A DNA stretch of 64,000 bases from Rachycentron canadum (Eukaryota > Chordata > Actinopteri > Carangiformes > Rachycentridae): NCBI GenBank assembly GCA_038496675.1, contig CM076656.1, forward strand, positions 20,824,677-20,888,676. Direction: 5' to 3'. This document shows, piece by piece, positions 10,852-21,014 of the stretch (the stretch's first letter is position 1; each line of letters opens with the position of its first letter). A program made the position numbers and the translations under genes. The notes below the pieces were generated by a model. The model saw only the letters and a list, made by a program, of their open reading frames with translations. It searched no databases and was not told where the DNA came from.

Positions 10852-13800
10852 TCAGAAAGGCAGGTATGTAGATATCCATTTCCTGACAGATGTCACTCGA
10901 GTGTAAACCCCTGGGAAACCAATTCGCCCACATCCGTGTCCCCAGCTGGTCACACCTGCAATAAACCACTGGCCAGAGGGCTGGCGGCAAGTCAGCGGCC
11001 CTCCAGAGTCTCCCTGGATGATGGAGAAAGAGGGAGAGAAGGGAGAAAGATCAAGAAAGCTGTTATTATTTTGTCAGAAATGAAAATACCTCAATGCTCT
11101 TGAAGCAATTGATTAAGCAGGAGAGTGAAAGAGAGAGAGAGTAAGAAAGACACAGCAGGTACTACGAGAATGTCACTTGGTTCGCTGCTGAGATGCCAGG
11201 TGCTTTGACCGAGACAGGAATGCATGTGGTTTTCCTTACATAAGAAGATTACAGAGAGGGAGCAGGTGAGAAGGGGGAGCTCTGTATTTTTAAGCGGAAG
11301 TAAAGTCTACTCTCTCCCATCAGACAAGCATCTCTCATAGAAGTTCTGTAATGTTTCTGAGCAGGCAACACTTTCTCTCCAGCATGTCTGTGTCATAATT
11401 ACAACGTCTGACAAGCACTTTCACAGTTCCACAGTTTATTCATGCGCATTAACCCTTTCAGAGAAATGTCCTAGAAATCTCTACAGAGAAAAGAGCAAAT
11501 CTTATGTTTCTCAGACCTGGTTAACCATCAACATTTATCCAGGCCGTGACCCCTGTTTCCCAGAGCCTCCGAGCACTGGTGTTATCTTGGTCTTCAATCT
11601 TACCATTCGGATAAAGCCAAGACTGTCGTCTGGCTCATTTCCAGGATGAGAGAAAGGTAATTGTGTTACAAAGTACAATGTGTATAATGTACAGCAGCCT
11701 ACCAAACAGGTGTCCCTGCCTCCTTCCATATAACCAGCACACATCATGTTAGGAGTCAGCACGTTTCCATACGAGTGCAGGCAGTCTGTCCGGTCAATGA
11801 TGCTGACTGCAGCTTTCTGCAACAGGTTGGTCAATGAACCTGGTGAAAAGAATAATAATTATATTAGTGGTAGTAGTTTTTCTACCTCAATCTCTCATAT
11901 GAGACATTAAAAACTCCTCAAGGACAATGGTGTCCAGTCATCCAGGTTGTTTGTGACACTAAGCAGTTGTGCGATGCTTTCTGGATGCCTTTGTCGTTGT
12001 CTCTCACCTCCTTCCCTCATGGATCCCCAGCCCATGATGTAGCACTCGGCATTCTTCAGGAAGTGGTGCACCGGTGAGGGGAGACAGACAGACTGGATGG
12101 TGTAGGATGTGGGGGCTGGGACTGCCAGCTCCAGCAGAGCCACGTCACGGTCCATGCTGGTGCTGTTGAAAGCCGGGTGAATGATGACCCTCTGGATGGG
12201 GATGACCATGGCCCCCACCCCGGAGCGCAGCACGGATCCCAGGCTCACAGCCCAGTTGGAGGGGCTGGGATCACTGAAATGAAGAAAATAGTATGTAGTT
12301 TGTGTTGGGTGATACTGAGTTTTAAGGTCTAGCCAAACACACAGTACCTTTTGAAGCAGTGCGCTGCTGTCAGTAACCATTTGCTATGAATGAGTGTGGC
12401 CCCACAGCGGTGAAGTCTCTGGTACTGTAAACTACCAATCCATGGCCACTCCCCTCTTCGTGCTGTTACTCCACCTACAATTCTATGGGAGCCCAACGCA
12501 GGACGCATACCACAGTCTGAAACGAAAACACACCTTAGTAGTGTTTACTTTTAATTATGCATGCAGTCTCTCTGTAATTGATATAAACAGACCACAGTTT
12601 CTTTCGTCTGCCTGGTTGGGGCAGTCGGGGACTCCATCACACTCTGGGTTAACCTTGCTGATGCAGGAGGTGGTGCTACACTGGAAGTTTCCGCTGCAGT
12701 TATGGACTGGAGGATAGAATGGCAAAGGCAGCGTGGATATTCGGATAAACAAAAATCAGTGAGTACAAAGTTTGCGATCATATTTATAACTAACGTCATT
12801 ACATGTCAGTGTGACATTACCAGGTGGTGTTGGTGCTGGAGACATGTCCATGGCTATGACTGGAGGCACTGATGAGTTATTAAAGTTCAGTTCTGTGGCA
12901 GTAACTGGCACAGCTGCCACTGTGGGAACACTCTGGGAGTAATAATGGACCAAGCTGGGATCTGCGTGGCTCAGAATCCAGTTGCGGAGCCTGGTAACGC
13001 GGGAGTAAACCCCAGGCCTGTTGATCTGGGCACAGCCCACACCCCAGCTCACCACGCCAGCCAGGAAGAACCTCCCAGGGGCCCCCTCGCAAACAAGAGG
13101 CCCCCCAGAGTCTCCCTGCAGGGAAAAACACAGGACCCCTGATTTTATAATGCAAGAGCATGTTCCATACAAAGTGTATTGAGAGGTTGGGATCGTGCCT
13201 TCACTGACTTTGTCCTTGTCACGGTATGAACACACATTGCCATGTTAAAAAACAACCAACAGGCCTCTGTTTTTAGGTCGGGACCAGTGTTAACATACAC
13301 TTGCTCCTACTTAAAATTTCAAAGCAGGAAAGAGAGACCAGATCATCAGTGTATGTAAAAAAAAAACTCCCGCCCCAAGACAGGAAAGTCACGTAAGAAA
13401 ATGTAAGGTGATAGCTCGTTCCATGTGTCGTTACCATATGTGAAGTGATTTAATGAAACAGCACTGACCTGACACGAGTCCACCTTGCCCTGCAGGAATC
13501 CGGCACACATCATGTTGTGAGTAACGGCACCTCTGTACACAGATGACTTGTTGCACAATTTGGAGTCTATGATTTTCACCACTGCCTTCTGCAGTGTAGT
13601 TGGTATCTCAGCTAAACAATAGCACAGCATAGCACAGCTGAGTTACTTCATTACTTCTTACAGGACACAATACTACTAATAACTACAGTATAAGGAGCTG
13701 ACTGATATAATAATACAATGGAAATGTAAAGCTTTAAGACCAGATGTTCTATGGAACCTAATGATGGGATCTTTTCCTTGTTTTAAAGCTTGTATTATCG

Positions 13801-16686
13801 TCAGTACATTTTCTGGTGTGGCCAATTGAAACAAACATAAAATGACTTGACTTATTTGGTTACTATATCCATGTTAGTAATGGTCTTACACTCAGAATTA
13901 TGTTGTAAGAAACTATTTCTACTGCCGCCTTTCTGTTCCTCTGTATGAGTCAAATCTGTCAGTTCCTTTTCACTGTAAATTGATGTTGTGTCAATGTTGC
14001 GCACTCGAGCATGCAAACTCACAATTAAACTGATTCAACGCGCCCCACCCGGACACCATGCAGTTCTGGCCTGGGGCAAAGACGTGAGATGGGGAGGGCA
14101 AGCAGACGGGCTGGATGTAAGAGCTGAAGGTGAGAGGGGTCTCCAGCTCCAGCACAGTTACATCATTGTCAGTGATCATGGGGTCGTAGTCTGGAGACAA
14201 GACCAGTGATTTGATATTAATCAACCTGGACGCTGCATCATCACCGCTCACCAGTCTGGCCCCGGCCAGGGCCGTCCAGTCTCTGGGGTCGGTGTTCCTG
14301 GGAACATAAAAGAAACAGGCGATCATAGTATTAAAATAGACTGTGTATAAAAATAGACGTAGATACAGAGCCTGTAAAGTGAAGACAATGCTAAACCTGC
14401 ATCCTATCTAACCACCAGGGGGCGACTCCATTGGTTATAAAGAGATCAGATTGTATTGAAGTCTATGGGAACATTGCCCTACTACTCACTTGCTATATTA
14501 CCTCAGTAAATGAGGTAAAATGAATTTATGGTCCCAGTCTCTAGTTTCAAGTCTGCTTCAATACAACATAATGGTAATTTTTTAAATTATGGTCCTATTT
14601 AGAGGAAAATAGACCAAAGAGCAGGGTGTGTTTTAGGGTGTGTATGCCATGTGATTGACAGACCACACACAGCGACCTGACAAATCAGGAAAGAGCACAG
14701 TGCAGGTCAGATATCAGAATATGATTTCTACTGGTTTCACAAAACCAACATGGTGATGGCCACATTACAAACTGGAGGTTTCAGGGTGGTAGTTCACAAA
14801 CCAATGAGTGATGTAACAGTGGGTTGACACTTGAGACACATGCAAGTCACTTAATGGCACAATTTACAGAAATGATATTTACTTGCTCACTGACTAATCA
14901 AAATTAACAAATAAAACTGCACCTTAATTTTTGAATACTGTCTTTATGGCACTGCTGTGACGTAAATAACTGCTGCCTACCTCTCAAAGCAGTGTGCCGC
15001 ACTGACCAGCCAGCGTTCGTTGATGATGGAGGCTCCACAGGTGTGGCGTCCATGGAGCCTCAGACTGACCTGCCACGGCAGCTCCCCTTCCCGAGCATCA
15101 TCACCACCCACCACCCGACTCCCCATTGCAGGGCGTATACCGCAGGCTGAGGGGGGCAAGAACAACAATATGGTATGTTTTTTTTTTTTTTACAGGTGCA
15201 ACATGTCAGATATGTCAGTCAGTACCAGTATATTCTGCTGCAGATTGTGGTCATCATGCATGGTCTTCTTTTAGAATATATAACAAAAACTACTGAAAAA
15301 GAACACTGAATTATGTGGCTTAAAAGGGCAGAGGTAACATGATAAAAATTTGTCATTCACCACAACGAGCTTCATCAGATCCGTCTGCACAGTCAGGGAT
15401 GAAGTCACACTCCGGATTTAATTTGGTGACACATTCTCCATTGTCACAAGTGAAAGTGTTGTCGGGACACTTGGCTGCAGAGGACAGATGACAGAAAATG
15501 GTGAGGTGGGGGTGGACAGGAAGGTTTAATGTGAAGAAAGGAGGAAAACCCACATCTGCATCAAAAAATGTGGAAACCTGATGATGATTTTATCTCACAT
15601 TAGGTCACTTTCAGAAAATTGGGGGGATTTGTGTGCACATTTGTACATAGTTTATAAGTCATTTTATACTAATAAATAATAATAATAATAAACTCTACTT
15701 ACTCTATGAAAAACACAACCCATTTACTAACCAGGTGTAAACAAATAGGGACTATTACTGGAACCATTTGACCTGGTTTACTCACCTATCATCTCATCTC
15801 CCACAGCATAAAATGACTTTCCACTGGCACCTAGGAAGGAAAAGAAAGCCAAACATGAGATGCTGTGAAGGCTGTGGAGGTCGCAGACTCTGATGACGGT
15901 TTAGTTTTACTACCCAGTAAGATGATAGAGCTGATCTGTCCAAATTCTGGCACCTCTAACGGCCTCCCGTGCATTACTGAGCTGAGACCTGCTCTCAGCA
16001 AGTCCTGAACAAAACTGTCTGAATACTGCTGGACCTTAGAGACCAAGAAAACCAGCCTGAACGTCACCATCACGTCACCATTAACGTTACTGGGGAGGAA
16101 GAGCAAGAACACAGCGTTGCTTAATCTCCTCTGACTCTTTTTTCACTTAGAATAAATGATTATCCTCAGTTTAGCTCAAACTTACCCACAGGCAACAATA
16201 ATGCAATCAATGTAGTGATGTGATATTGATGAGGCAGTGAAGACATTTTTAATCTGTAAGAAAGTGAAAATGAATTATTTACATACATTTTAAGGATAAT
16301 ATTGGCCTCTCTTCAGAGTGAGAGCCAAGACTAACCTTTGACTTTAAAACCGAGGTCAGTATGATGGAGAAGCCAGAGTTCTCATCCTGCAAAACAGGAT
16401 CATACTTCAGACCCCTCAGCTCCACTGTCTCCATGAAATAATGCTTCTCTTGCACCACAAATGCTGGTATCAACAGAGAAGAAATGGTTAGTATGAAGTA
16501 TCACAAATTATGAGTTCAGTCTGTAATTGTGTGGTGCATGAACCCACCGATGAGCAGGCCCACGAAGACTCCCACAGCGAGGAAGAAGAGGAGCGAGGCT
16601 ATGAAGGAGCTCCTGTAGCAGGCAGGGGAAGAAGACCATGGCCCCCCTCCTCCTCCTCCTCCTCCCTCATCCTTCTTTACCTCCAT
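10852..16686 (-). CDS. tmprss9: Type II transmembrane serine protease, polyserase-1 (TMPRSS9)-like, two protease domains
   Basis: Fifteen coding exons: 16686-16548, 16463-16336, 16253-16186, 16089-15914, 15830-15786, 15474-15361, 15146-14981, 14297-14023, 13611-13469, 13115-12821, 12706-12593, 12516-12348, 12273-12008, 11839-11703, 11013-10852. All phases agree and give 798 aa. Order: short Gly-rich cytoplasmic tail, membrane anchor about 27-50, SEA about 55-175, LDLa 187-223, protease 1 from Val235, LDLa 517-554, protease 2 from Ile567. Protease 1: cleavage SR|VVGG, triad His275, Asp324, Ser421, Asp415 at the S1 position. Protease 2: HR|IVGG, His607, Asp654, Ser748, Asp742. Both look active and trypsin-like, acting at the cell surface. 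Human TMPRSS9, as I recall it, has three protease domains with the third inactive; this one has two. An in-frame TGA lies upstream of the ATG. The assignment rests on domain order plus the timm13 and lsm7 neighbours; another polyserase-type TTSP is possible. Confidence 0.88.
14395..14690 (+). repeat. Dispersed percomorph repeat in a tmprss9 intron
   Basis: The segment starts with GGGGGCGACTCCATTGGTTA and continues through a body mentioning GAAGTCTATGGGA, TTACCTCAGTAAA and TAGTTTCAAGTCTGCTTCAA to a GTGATTGACAG end. I recognise this as a very common non-autonomous repeat of percomorph fish genomes. It lies in the intron between the two exons that encode the first half of protease domain 1. Exact limits are approximate. 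Confidence 0.7.
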
Positions 16687-16758
16687 GTTGGATTCACAGC
16701 ACCAACCTCACAACTCTCATTCCAGTGTCTCCGTTATCACGCCACAAAATGATGCAGG

Positions 16759-17730
16759 CCTGAGAGAACAGAATAAAAAAACGGCACTGGACGTATCCAC
16801 ATGATATGAAAGTAGAATGGAATTAATAGAGGCAGTTAATACAGTGCAATATCCTGGACTGGACTTTATGATTGCAATCAATTCCATGATGTAAGAAAAA
16901 ATGTATTTATGCTATTTGTATATAGAATATAGACTTTGAAATGTGGGCAATTAAATTTTACTACAACAGTAGAAGTATGGAAAGTTATAAAATGCTTATA
17001 TGGTACATGTAGCCCATATTTATAATGAAATTAACACACACACAAACACACACACACACGACTTTGTTATTTACACAAACAATAATGGGTTCACTTGTTT
17101 GTTAAATGGTCAAAAACAGACATCCCGGGCAAGTGTGGAGACAAATCGCTTAAAAAAAAATCCAGTTGTGTGTATCGTGTGAATAGAGAAAGAACAAGGA
17201 AACACATGGATGAGAGATAAGAGAAGAAGAGGGTTACAAACGTCCTGGGTAATGCTGTAATGGAGAGCTGGCTGAGGTGCGCGTAAAGGAGACAGAGGTG
17301 GCCATGTTGCGAATCAGATGTAGAGAAAGATCACACAAACACAAAAAAAGAAAAGATAGGAGAAGAAAAAAAAGAAGAGGAAGGAGGAAGCTCTCCCTTA
17401 CTTTTACAGATAACTAGACTGAAATGAATCAACGCACGCGGTGAGGATATTCACTGCAGCAGCCAATTACGCACGGTGACTCCAGGCGCTTCGCCCTGCG
17501 GGAGATTTAACAATACAGGCTTTATGTTCTGAGGCAAAACCACTCACCTGCTTCTTTCTCCTCTCATTCCTCCCTTACGCCGACATTCACGATATACCGC
17601 CGCCCTCAATGCATGGCCAGGCAACGAACGGCTACGTGGATGGAGGAGGACAAGGGACAAGGACCGAGGGCCCCGCTATTTGTTCCACCTGCCGAGGGGC
17701 GTGCCGCGTCTGTGCCGCAGGTAACTCACC
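16759..17730 (-). promoter_or_regulatory. Candidate 5' leader, intron and alternative first-exon donors of tmprss9
   Basis: An acceptor on the minus strand (TTCTCTCAG) puts the start of the translated exon at 16759, 73 nt before the ATG. Two strong minus-strand donors lie upstream: GCAG|GTGAGTGG (exon end 17548) and AACAG|GTGAGTTAC (exon end 17730). Either could end an untranslated first exon, and both lie in a more GC-rich zone (17420-17880). This is splice-signal reading only. Confidence 0.4.
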
Positions 17731-19234
17731 TGTTCAGTTTACTTTACCAAGTCGACTCGGCTTCGCTAAAATCCCCCCCGCGGACCCTCCTCCCAGCCGG
17801 TCCTGATCCCTTTGGTTACACCTCCATGTGTACAGGCACTTCTGCAGTCGCCCCAGAGGAGGCCAGGTAAACTACACGGACCAGGAACACCACCCCTTCA
17901 AGTAAAGCCAGAATGAAACATGTTCTCCAGTGGAGCTCGGCTCTGCACTAATGTCGGTGCCTCATTGACAGTGGCTGAGCAGCAGAGGAGGAGCGAAGCT
18001 GCAAGTCAAATATAGAGACATATGTTTTATTCTGACACATCTGAGTAATATTAAGTGATATATGGGGCCCATCTTAGGGTGCATTGGCCCTTTGAGCCTT
18101 GTGTTTTAGCGGAAGCCTCTCATTTCATTGTACTTAAATCCAAATTGAACTAAAGTGCATTTGTAACAGCCAAGACAGATTCCCTCCCACTGAACAGCCT
18201 AAAGAAACAATCCTGACAAATTTGACTTTATTCTTCAACATACATCACTATCCCTCCACCCAGCTTGAAAACTCTTTCAACTCAAAGAAGTTAATGCCAC
18301 CAATGTCTCTGTCAGTGTGCAGACAGACTTGAGGGGCTTATCTTCACACACATAACACACTCCCTTTATTCCCCTTAACACCTTTAAAGACTCCCCACCC
18401 CATTGCTCACTGACTTAATCAATGACATGAAAGGACAGGGGCCCAACTACTTTAAGGACAAATACAAACATTTTTCCCCCCAACAAATCTAATTCAAGAA
18501 TTTCAATTTCCTGTAATAAATAAATAAAGCTTCAGAAAATAAATGATGGGGAAAGGAACTGAATATAGTTATATATATACACATATACTTGATCCACAGC
18601 TATTATTATAAACATCCCCTGGAAAATTAAATTACTATTAATAGTTCTGTAAGTTATTTTAGCCTTTATTTATGCAGAACTAGTTGTATTTTCTGGCCAA
18701 GTTAGACAGTAATGACACTGATCTGCAGAGGAACGACTCAACACTGCGGCCGTGTTATGCTGAGCTTATGCAACGTTCAGGTTTCTCTGAAACACATTTA
18801 AAACTATTAAATCACTACATTCTTATTCTGCCATCTCAGTTCTTCGTTAATATGAAGGGGATAATACAATGATACAAGGGGAAAACAAACTTACAAGATC
18901 CGACATACATTTTCATTTTATTTTCTTATCAAAAACAAAGAATAGTAAAAAGTTTACTTATTCTGGATAAAAAGAAAACAGTACTGTTATCACTTCCCAA
19001 ACTTGTGGGCTCTTTACAACTCAAATCTTTGAAAATTTGACAGAAACAAAAGTGAAGTGCTTATAAATGTCCTTTTGCTTATCAACTTATGATTTTTAAC
19101 AACAGAAAAATGCCTCATTGTTTGCATTATTACTGTTGTGATTAAAACAACAAAAACCTCACAAAATATTCAAGTGTGCGAATGGTTGTGTGTGTGTGTG
19201 TGTGTGTATGATTTAGCAGGCAACAGACTGAGTG
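17731..19234. other. Spacer between tmprss9 promoter region and lsm7 3' end
   Basis: No coding exon is supported. The part near 17.7-18.0 kb is moderately GC-rich; the rest is AT-rich. The lsm7 3' UTR should lie at the right-hand end: on the minus strand a TTTATT-derived AATAAA occurs near 18916-18921, about 315 nt past the lsm7 stop. A TG microsatellite sits at about 19189-19207. Confidence 0.5.
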
Positions 19235-20678
19235 TTAGCCATCCTGTTGCTGTATGAAGGGGTTTGGTATGGCCTCCATGCCGTCCTGAGGACAAATGAG
19301 CACGACAGAGGTTCCTCTGCAGACCACCAGCCCCAGCTGCCTGGTGTCTTCTGTCAACTTCAGCTGGTCATCTGGATCTGGGTACACAAGAATTTAGGTG
19401 TCACATTAATGAAATCAGTCAGTTTTCAACTGATCTGAAACTGAAATCTCGAACCAAACACATTTTCAATTATGCCACTGATTCAAAACTGAGCTTTAAA
19501 AGAAAACCATCTGACATATAAATGTACTGTACTTGCCTCCACTCGTTTCATTCCAAATAAACGACAATTGTGGTGTGGTCGATTGTGTTGGTTATTGGTT
19601 TTTTTATTATTATGGTTCAAGGACCACAATGAAGAATCTGAATCTGGTAGCACAGTGTGCGCTTACATATCAACAAATGTGCTGCACATACCGTACTTTA
19701 GAGAAAGTGACTTAAAATACAATGTCCTACCAAAACTAGTGTAAATACGAGGCCTATTAAATTCCTAACGAATGTTTGTGCCAAATGTAAAGAAATTCCT
19801 TCAAGGCAATACAAAATATACAGCGTTCGTGAGAATGGGACAGACGTACATACATACAGAGACATCTGTCTCCCCTTTTAGATAGAGATGGTGAGGATGC
19901 TGGGATTTGAACATGATTTGGGTTAATCATGTGTTGTGGTTTCAAAGTGTAGACTTTAACAAAGCAGCAGGTCACACACACGTAGATGTGTCGTTCCACG
20001 CCGGCTCCTTCTTTTCTTTTTTTACCCTCTTTGTCACATCCAGCAAAGCCCCGAGCCCAAACTGACCCAGTCCCCATTGAATGAATAACTTCCATGCTGG
20101 GTTTACAGCCACTTACCACGCATGTACTCGATTGTACCGTCCAGCACGAGGTTCAGCAGAGGATCAAACCCTTTCAGGACACCGCTGGCTGAAAAACATA
20201 CCCAGCAAATCACAGTCAAGATCAAACAAAGCTCAGACGTTTGTGTAACGCTGGCTTCTCTCTCTCCAATGGCTAGTTCGGTTAGCATTAGCCTCTTGTG
20301 AGGATTCATCCAACCTACCCTCTCGTCCTCCCTGAAACTTCACGCGAATCGGCTTGTCGATGTATTTTGACAAGTCGAAGATGCTCTCCTTTTTCTTCTT
20401 TTCTTTATCCTACACAGTGCCAGAGGAAACAGTTCATTGATGAGGGCGAGCTACATGCGCACAAACACCAACTTAGCCTGAGGTTAGCTTCGCTCTGCTA
20501 GCCAGGTTAGCAAATGCGAGGGAAAAGCGACATGTTAAATACGGAAGAGCAGCTCTGGGTCTCGGGTTTTGTTCGAAGTAAACAACTGCTGCCTAAAAAT
20601 ACACCCGAGCAGGTTAGTGGCTGCACTGGCGAAAAGATATGTGAATGAAAGGGGAAAACCATACGGACTCACCGCCAT
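19235..20678 (-). CDS. lsm7: U6 snRNA-associated Sm-like protein LSm7
   Basis: Four coding exons: 20678-20673 (only ATGGCG), 20409-20319, 20188-20117 and 19377-19235 (ending TAA). Phases close to give 103 aa, the same as human LSM7. LSm7 is one subunit of the heptameric rings LSm1-7 (cytoplasmic mRNA decapping and decay) and LSm2-8 (nuclear U6 snRNA binding). The Sm fold is plain: a Lys-rich N-terminus (DKEKKKKESIFDLSKYI), Sm1 (IRVKFQGGREASGVLKGFD, LLNLVLD) and Sm2 (LGLVVCRGTSVVLI), followed by the typical tail EAIPNPFIQQQDG. The start codon is fixed by family identity, with Met-Ala on a tiny first coding exon. The gene is divergent from the Kelch gene; the start codons are 337 bp apart. Confidence 0.97.
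19750..19860 (-). repeat. Fragment of a common percomorph repeat in an lsm7 intron
   Basis: On the minus strand this segment reads like the widespread fish repeat that contains a CTTGAAGGAATTTCTTTACA block followed by TTTGGCACAAACATTC. The right half (TACATACATACAGAGACATC) may belong to the same copy. It lies in the last lsm7 intron. Limits are approximate. Confidence 0.55.
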
Positions 20679-20932
20679 GTTAGCTGCGTGACACGGAAGT
20701 TAAACTTTGACCTCAGAAATGTTCCAACCAATCAAATCGTCGAGCGCCTGTAACTGACGTCATTAGTGTCTGGACTCTAATCCTCATTTAATAAGAAAGA
20801 AGAAAAATAGTTTAGAGTTTAACAAATAAAAAAAGTAGTGTTGAATTATAAGTCCTTGGCCTTCTTATAACTGTAATAATTATAATAAGCATCTGTTTTT
20901 AAACTGACCTCCTTTCTCTTGTTGTTTTTCAG
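20679..20932. promoter_or_regulatory. Compact shared promoter of lsm7 and the divergent Kelch gene
   Basis: Between lsm7 exon 1 and the Kelch coding exon lie a CGGAAGT ETS/GABPA core (20694-20700), a CCAAT box (20728-20732) and a perfect palindromic CRE, TGACGTCA (20755-20762). The lsm7 start codon sits in AACATGGCGG, a YY1-like context. There is no TATA box at the expected spot. The Kelch exon begins at a clear acceptor (GTTGTTTTTCAG, exon from 20933), so its untranslated first exon should lie within or just beyond this segment. Confidence 0.6.
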
Positions 20933-21014
20933 CCAACAGTCAGTCAGGGGGAAAGTCTATTAATACCACCAGCTGGTGTGTTGTAAACCAGAAGGGCGAA
21001 GCTCTGTCCAGACT

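Noticed and set aside
17609..17870. Plus-strand frames in the GC-rich zone upstream of tmprss9
   Set aside because: No domain or codon pattern recognised; more likely promoter DNA of the minus-strand gene.
20976..21014. Upstream extension of the Kelch gene starting at 20976
   Set aside because: The first codon of that frame is GTG, not ATG; the first true in-frame ATG is at 21015.
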